Source: Pseudomonas putida S13.1.2 (lineage in GTDB: Bacteria > Pseudomonadota > Gammaproteobacteria > Pseudomonadales > Pseudomonadaceae). Taken from it: a stretch of 64,000 nt of DNA. The stretch's first letter is position 1. The number at the start of each line of letters is the position of its first letter. Positions 60,307-64,000 of this stretch are shown one piece after another. The DNA is taken from the NCBI RefSeq assembly GCF_000498395.2, contig NZ_CP010979.1, positions 5,490,501-5,554,500 on the forward strand, written 5' to 3'. A program made the position numbers and the translations under genes. The notes beneath the pieces are model-generated. The model saw nothing but the letters and a program-made list of their open reading frames with translations. It did not search any database and was not told the DNA's origin.

Positions 60307-61470
60307 ATGACCGTGTTGAAGATGACCGACCTCGACCTGCAAGGTAAGCGCGTACTGATCCGCGAAGACCTCAACGTGCCTGTGAAGGACGGTGTGGTAA
60401 CCAGCGACGCGCGTATCCTGGCAGCGCTGCCGACCATCAAGCTGGCGCTGGAGAAGGGCGCGGCGGTAATGGTCTGCTCGCACCTGGGCCGCCCGACCGA
60501 AGGCGAATTCTCTGCCGAGAACAGCCTCAAGCCGGTTGCCGACTACCTGAGCAAGGCCCTGGGCCGTGATGTGCCGCTGGTTGCCGACTACCTGGACGGT
60601 GTCGCGGTTCAGGCCGGTGAGCTGGTGCTGTTCGAGAACGTGCGCTTCAACAAGGGCGAGAAAAAGAACGCCGACGAGCTGGCGCAGAAGTACGCTGCCC
60701 TGTGCGATGTGTTCGTCATGGACGCTTTCGGCACCGCTCACCGCGCCGAAGGTTCGACCCACGGTGTGGCCAAGTTCGCCAAGGTTGCCGCTGCCGGCCC
60801 GCTGCTGGCGGCTGAGCTGGATGCCCTGGGCAAGGCGCTGAAAGCCCCGGCCAAGCCAATGGCGGCCATCGTTGCCGGCTCCAAGGTGTCCACCAAGCTG
60901 GATGTGCTGAACAGCCTGAGCAGTGTGTGCGACCAGCTGATCGTTGGTGGTGGTATTGCCAACACCTTCCTGGCCGCTGCTGGCCACCCGGTGGGCAAGT
61001 CGCTGTACGAGCCTGACCTGGTCGACACCGCCAAGGCCATCGCCGCCAAGGTCAGCGTGCCGCTGCCAGTCGACGTAGTGGTTGCCAAGGAGTTCGCCGA
61101 AACTGCCGAAGCCACCGTCAAGGCCATTGCCGACGTTGCTGCTGACGACATGATCCTGGACATCGGCCCGCAAACCGCAGCCAACTTCGCCGAGCTGCTG
61201 AAGTCGTCGCAGACCATCCTGTGGAACGGCCCGGTTGGCGTGTTCGAGTTCGACCAGTTCGGCAACGGCACCAAGGTACTGGCCAAAGCCATTGCCGACA
61301 GCGCAGCGTTCTCCATCGCCGGTGGCGGTGACACCCTGGCCGCCATCGACAAATATGGCGTCAGCAAGGAAATCTCCTACATTTCTACCGGTGGTGGTGC
61401 CTTCCTCGAGTTCGTCGAGGGCAAGGTCCTGCCAGCGGTGGCAATCTTGGAAGAGCGGGCCAAGGCCTGA
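60307..61470 (+). CDS. pgk: Pgk, phosphoglycerate kinase
   Basis: A 387-aa two-domain kinase interconverting 3-phosphoglycerate and 1,3-bisphosphoglycerate. VLIREDLNVPVKDG at the N-terminus, SHLGRPTEG and the C-terminal nucleotide domain with GGGDTLAAIDKYG are in place. GAAGGACTG lies just upstream of the ATG. It is 12 bases after epd, in one transcript. Confidence 0.98.
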   Translation: MTVLKMTDLDLQGKRVLIREDLNVPVKDGVVTSDARILAALPTIKLALEKGAAVMVCSHLGRPTEGEFSAENSLKPVADYLSKALGRDVPLVADYLDGVAVQAGELVLFENVRFNKGEKKNADELAQKYAALCDVFVMDAFGTAHRAEGSTHGVAKFAKVAAAGPLLAAELDALGKALKAPAKPMAAIVAGSKVSTKLDVLNSLSSVCDQLIVGGGIANTFLAAAGHPVGKSLYEPDLVDTAKAIAAKVSVPLPVDVVVAKEFAETAEATVKAIADVAADDMILDIGPQTAANFAELLKSSQTILWNGPVGVFEFDQFGNGTKVLAKAIADSAAFSIAGGGDTLAAIDKYGVSKEISYISTGGGAFLEFVEGKVLPAVAILEERAKA

Positions 61471-61502
61471 TGACGTCGGCGCTTGGCAAAGGGAGTGGCC
61501 TG

Positions 61503-61721
61503 ATGGTCAAGCAATTGCCTGTGATGATACTGGCGGGCCTGCTGAGCGCCTGCTCCGGCAGCCCGGCCTCGGATGGCGACCCGGCGCACCCGCCCAAGGG
61601 TGGTTGCTACCAGTCCGAGTGGCAGGCCGAAACCGTGCCGGTCATCAGCAAGCGCGTGGGCCCGGAAGGCCTGGAAAAGTACGACGAAGACCACCAGCGC
61701 AAGGCGCCGGGTTGCCCTTGA
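61503..61721 (+). CDS. Small predicted lipoprotein downstream of pgk
   Basis: A 72-aa protein starting MVKQLPVMILAGLLSAC, a lipoprotein signal with the lipidated Cys at about residue 17. The mature 55 residues are Gly/Pro-rich with a single further pair of cysteines (GGCYQSE, GCP). No family was recognised. GGGAGTGG precedes ATG 61503; a start at 61470 would overlap the pgk stop but would push the lipobox inward. Confidence 0.7.
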   Translation: MVKQLPVMILAGLLSACSGSPASDGDPAHPPKGGCYQSEWQAETVPVISKRVGPEGLEKYDEDHQRKAPGCP

Positions 61722-61774
61722 TCGGGTGAGAGGCAACCTGAAGGTTGATTTGTGGTCTTGAAGAAGGGGCCGCT

Positions 61775-61856
61775 GTGCAGCTCTTCGCGGGCTCGCCCGC
61801 TCCCACAGGTACAGTGCGTTCTCTGTGGGAGCGGGCAAGCCCGCGAAGAGCTGCAC
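61775..61856. repeat. REP element, subtype A, with 34-bp arms
   Basis: Arms 61775-61808 and 61823-61856 are reverse complements apart from a single position and contain TTCGCGGGCTCGCCCGCTCC. It lies between the small lipoprotein and MliC-like genes. Confidence 0.9.
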
Positions 61857-61881
61857 GGCAGCCCCAAATCGAGGAAACTGA

Positions 61882-62211
61882 ATGAAAGCGCTTTTGGCCG
61901 TAACGGCCCTGGCGACACTGGCAGGATGCTCACTGCTGCAGCCGGCGCAACCCGCCCCGGCAGACGACTGGACCCGTTGGGTCTGCGATACCCAGGCCGA
62001 AGTGCTGTGGCGCTTCGCCGATGCACAACGCGACCAGGTCGACGTGCGCCTTGGCGGCGGTGACCAGGTCTACCGGCTCAAGTCCGAGCCGGGTGCTTCG
62101 GGCGCGCTGTACAGCGATGGCATGTTGGCCTTCCACACCAAGGGCGAAGAAGGCCTGGTGTACTGGGTAGCAACCAACGATCTGATTGGGCGGGGCTGCA
62201 AGGCACCGTGA
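61882..62211 (+). CDS. MliC-family C-type lysozyme inhibitor lipoprotein
   Basis: A 109-aa lipoprotein. MKALLAVTALATLAGC is the lipobox. WVCDTQAEVLWRFADAQR and SGALYSDGMLAFHTKGEEG fit the MliC fold, in which a Ser/Lys pair on the SGxxYxS loop inserts into the lysozyme active site. It probably protects peptidoglycan from host lysozyme. GAGGAAACTG lies before the ATG. It is located between pgk and fba, without obvious pathway connection. Confidence 0.82.
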   Translation: MKALLAVTALATLAGCSLLQPAQPAPADDWTRWVCDTQAEVLWRFADAQRDQVDVRLGGGDQVYRLKSEPGASGALYSDGMLAFHTKGEEGLVYWVATNDLIGRGCKAP

Positions 62212-62311
62212 CTGGCCGGGCCGCGTGAATGGCCCACACTACTTGAACAGCAACCGCCCCTGCGGCAGGCTTGCACGAAACAAACGACGCTTGTCGGGAG
62301 AGAGATACACA

Positions 62312-63376
62312 ATGGCACTCATTAGCATGCGCCAGATGCTGGACCACGCCGCCGAGTTCGGTTACGGCGTACCAGCTTTCAACGTCAATAACCTCGAGCA
62401 GATGCGCGCCATCATGGAAGCGGCTGACAAGACCGACTCCCCGGTGATCGTCCAGGCCTCGGCCGGTGCCCGCAAATACGCGGGTGCCCCGTTCCTGCGT
62501 CACCTGATCCTGGCTGCCATCGAAGAATTCCCGCACATCCCGGTGTGCATGCACCAGGACCACGGCACCAGCCCTGATGTCTGCCAGCGCTCCATCCAGC
62601 TGGGCTTCAGCTCGGTGATGATGGACGGCTCGCTGGGTGAAGACGGCAAGACCCCGACCGACTACGAGTACAACGTCCGCGTTACTCAGCAGACCGTTGC
62701 CATGGCGCACGCCTGTGGCGTTTCGGTAGAAGGCGAGCTGGGCTGCCTGGGTTCGCTGGAAACCGGCATGGCCGGTGAAGAAGACGGCATCGGCGCCGAA
62801 GGCGTGCTGGACCACAGCCAGATGCTGACCGACCCGGAAGAAGCGGCCGACTTCGTCAAGAAGACCCAGGTCGACGCCCTGGCGATCGCCATCGGTACCA
62901 GCCACGGTGCCTACAAGTTCACCAAGCCGCCTACCGGTGACGTGCTGGCCATCGACCGCATCAAGGAAATCCACAAGCGCATCCCCAACACCCACCTGGT
63001 GATGCACGGTTCTTCCTCGGTCCCGCAAGAGTGGCTGGCGATCATTAACCAGTATGGCGGCGACATCAAGGAAACCTACGGTGTACCGGTCGAAGAGATC
63101 GTTGAAGGCATCAAGCACGGCGTGCGCAAGGTCAACATCGACACCGACCTGCGTCTGGCTTCCACCGGTGCAATGCGTCGCCTGATGGCGCAGAACCCGA
63201 GCGAGTTCGACCCACGCAAGTTCTTCGGTGAAACCGTCAAAGCCATGCGTGAAGTGTGCATCGCCCGTTACGAAGCCTTCGGCACTGCCGGTAATGCCTC
63301 GAAGATCAAGCCGATCTCCCTCGAAGGCATGTACCAGCGCTACCTGAAAGGTGAGCTGGCCGCCAAGGTCAACTGA
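62312..63376 (+). CDS. fba: Fba, class II fructose-bisphosphate aldolase
   Basis: A 354-aa zinc-dependent aldolase. VPAFNVNNLEQMRAIMEAA near the N-terminus and IPVCMHQDHG, which holds a zinc ligand His, identify class II, with the later GSSSVPQEW and NIDTDLRLA. It cleaves or forms fructose-1,6-bisphosphate; in Pseudomonas it works mainly in the gluconeogenic direction. GGGAGAGAG lies upstream of the ATG. A strong terminator follows 20 bases after the stop. Confidence 0.97.
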   Translation: MALISMRQMLDHAAEFGYGVPAFNVNNLEQMRAIMEAADKTDSPVIVQASAGARKYAGAPFLRHLILAAIEEFPHIPVCMHQDHGTSPDVCQRSIQLGFSSVMMDGSLGEDGKTPTDYEYNVRVTQQTVAMAHACGVSVEGELGCLGSLETGMAGEEDGIGAEGVLDHSQMLTDPEEAADFVKKTQVDALAIAIGTSHGAYKFTKPPTGDVLAIDRIKEIHKRIPNTHLVMHGSSSVPQEWLAIINQYGGDIKETYGVPVEEIVEGIKHGVRKVNIDTDLRLASTGAMRRLMAQNPSEFDPRKFFGETVKAMREVCIARYEAFGTAGNASKIKPISLEGMYQRYLKGELAAKVN

Positions 63377-63395
63377 TTAACTGGCAGCAGTGAAA

Positions 63396-63420
63396 AACCC
63401 GCAGCGATGCGGGTTTTTTT
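63396..63420 (+). terminator. Intrinsic terminator of fba
   Basis: AACCCGCA and TGCGGGTT (8-bp arms, GCGA loop) are followed by a seven-T run. It closes the central-carbon cluster. Confidence 0.95.
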
Positions 63421-63588
63421 ATGGGTGGCAAAAAGCCGGAACATATTCCGGCAGACCGACCGTTAGTCGGCTACCGTACAGTTGAACCACTGATAGCGTT
63501 CTGATTGCATTGCGTGTTACCACCTCAGGACTAGAGTAATAATGGATCCAACCGTATTTTGAAGTCGGTCACATAATAGAGAAGCAGC

Positions 63589-63999
63589 ATGGATGGCGCT
63601 CAAGCTCAAGCTCAACCACAGCCACTGGATGGTAGCTCGGTCCTTCTGGTGGTAGATGACTACCCCGAGAACCTCATCAGCATGCGGGCGTTGCTGGCCC
63701 GGCAGGATTGGCAAGTGTTGACGGCAAGCTCGGGGACGGAAGCCTTGAGTGCGTTGCTGGAACACGATGTCGACCTGGTCTTGCTGGATGTACAGATGCC
63801 GGAGATGGATGGGTTCGAAGTCGCCCGGCTCATGCGTGGCAGCCAGCGCACCCGGCTGACACCGATCATCTTCCTCACCGCCAACGAACAGTCCGAAGCG
63901 GCCGTGCTCAAAGGGTACGCCAGCGGCGCTGTGGACTACATGTTCAAACCGTTCGACCCGCAAATTCTCAAGCCCAAAGTGCAGGCCTTGCTCGACCAG
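63589..63999 (+). CDS. Response regulator, N-terminal REC domain (3' part beyond window)
   Basis: 137 codons are visible and still open at the window edge. After a short Gln/Pro-rich lead (MDGAQAQAQPQPLDG) comes a REC domain: VVDDYPENL, phospho-acceptor Asp in LVLLDVQMPEMDGF, and the KPF lysine. GAGAAG lies about 6 bases before the ATG. In P. putida the gene after fba encodes a multidomain c-di-GMP regulator with REC, PAS, GGDEF and EAL parts, so the missing part may hold those; this rests on synteny only. Confidence 0.85.
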   Translation, partial: MDGAQAQAQPQPLDGSSVLLVVDDYPENLISMRALLARQDWQVLTASSGTEALSALLEHDVDLVLLDVQMPEMDGFEVARLMRGSQRTRLTPIIFLTANEQSEAAVLKGYASGAVDYMFKPFDPQILKPKVQALLDQ

Positions 64000-64000
64000 C

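Noticed and set aside
59218..61173. 651-codon minus-strand open frame opposite epd and pgk
   Set aside because: Both epd and pgk have conserved catalytic motifs; the antisense frame has none and is typical of GC-rich shadow frames.

Overview
The window is a contiguous, GC-rich chromosomal segment of a Pseudomonas of the P. putida group. This rests on the medium-chain PHA locus (phaC1-phaZ-phaC2-phaD convergent with phaI-phaF), the inactive-dihydroorotase pyrR-pyrB-pyrC' cluster, the pilGHIJ-chpA chemosensory cluster, and many REP-type inverted repeats in the gaps. Nearly all of it is core genome. No integrase, transposase, tRNA, rRNA or CRISPR array was seen, and no gap between genes exceeds 300 bases.

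Layout. 1-2612 (minus) is ubiE-ubiJ-ubiB for ubiquinone synthesis, with ubiB cut by the window edge. 2737-14254 is the PHA region: a small PHA-associated protein, a 1572-aa dermonecrotic-toxin-like (DUF6543-type) gene, phaI-phaF (plus), and phaC1-phaZ-phaC2-phaD (minus). 14523-17037 holds a DUF971 gene and hslVU. 17295-21142 is yqgE-ruvX-pyrR-pyrB-pyrC'. An AT-richer orphan gene (21286-21771) lies between yqgE and tonB, followed by gshB. 24014-32881 is a Pil/Chp chemosensory operon (pilG, pilH, pilI, pilJ, chpA and a CheW-like gene) without the pilK and chpB adaptation enzymes. 32997-42953 holds trhA, rsmE, bioA, an orphan, an FAD amine oxidase with a lysine/alanine-rich tail, cytochrome b561, YceI, a RhlE-type helicase and a solute-binding protein.

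43169-56818 carries a glycosyltransferase-like gene and much of the activated methyl cycle: ahcY-metF behind an SAH riboswitch, and a SahR-like ArsR/methyltransferase regulator in operon with metK. Between these lie a thioesterase, a Na+/H+ antiporter, EamA and MAPEG membrane proteins, mltA, a c'-type cytochrome lipoprotein, a DUF1090 protein and ligB. 57046-63376 is the central carbon cluster tktA-epd-pgk-(two small lipoproteins)-fba. The window ends inside a response-regulator gene.

Regulation visible in the sequence includes an SAH riboswitch before ahcY, a perfect 10+10 bp palindrome before the SahR-like gene, a shared GCCTGCAAA motif inside inverted repeats before phaI and phaC1 (candidate PhaD sites), an A-rich Crc/Hfq-like motif over the phaC1 start, several intrinsic terminators, and thirteen REP elements in sequence subfamilies. 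The least explained items are the giant toxin-like gene inside the PHA locus, the AT-rich orphan with its palindrome, the exported-looking DNA ligase LigB, and the amine oxidase tail.
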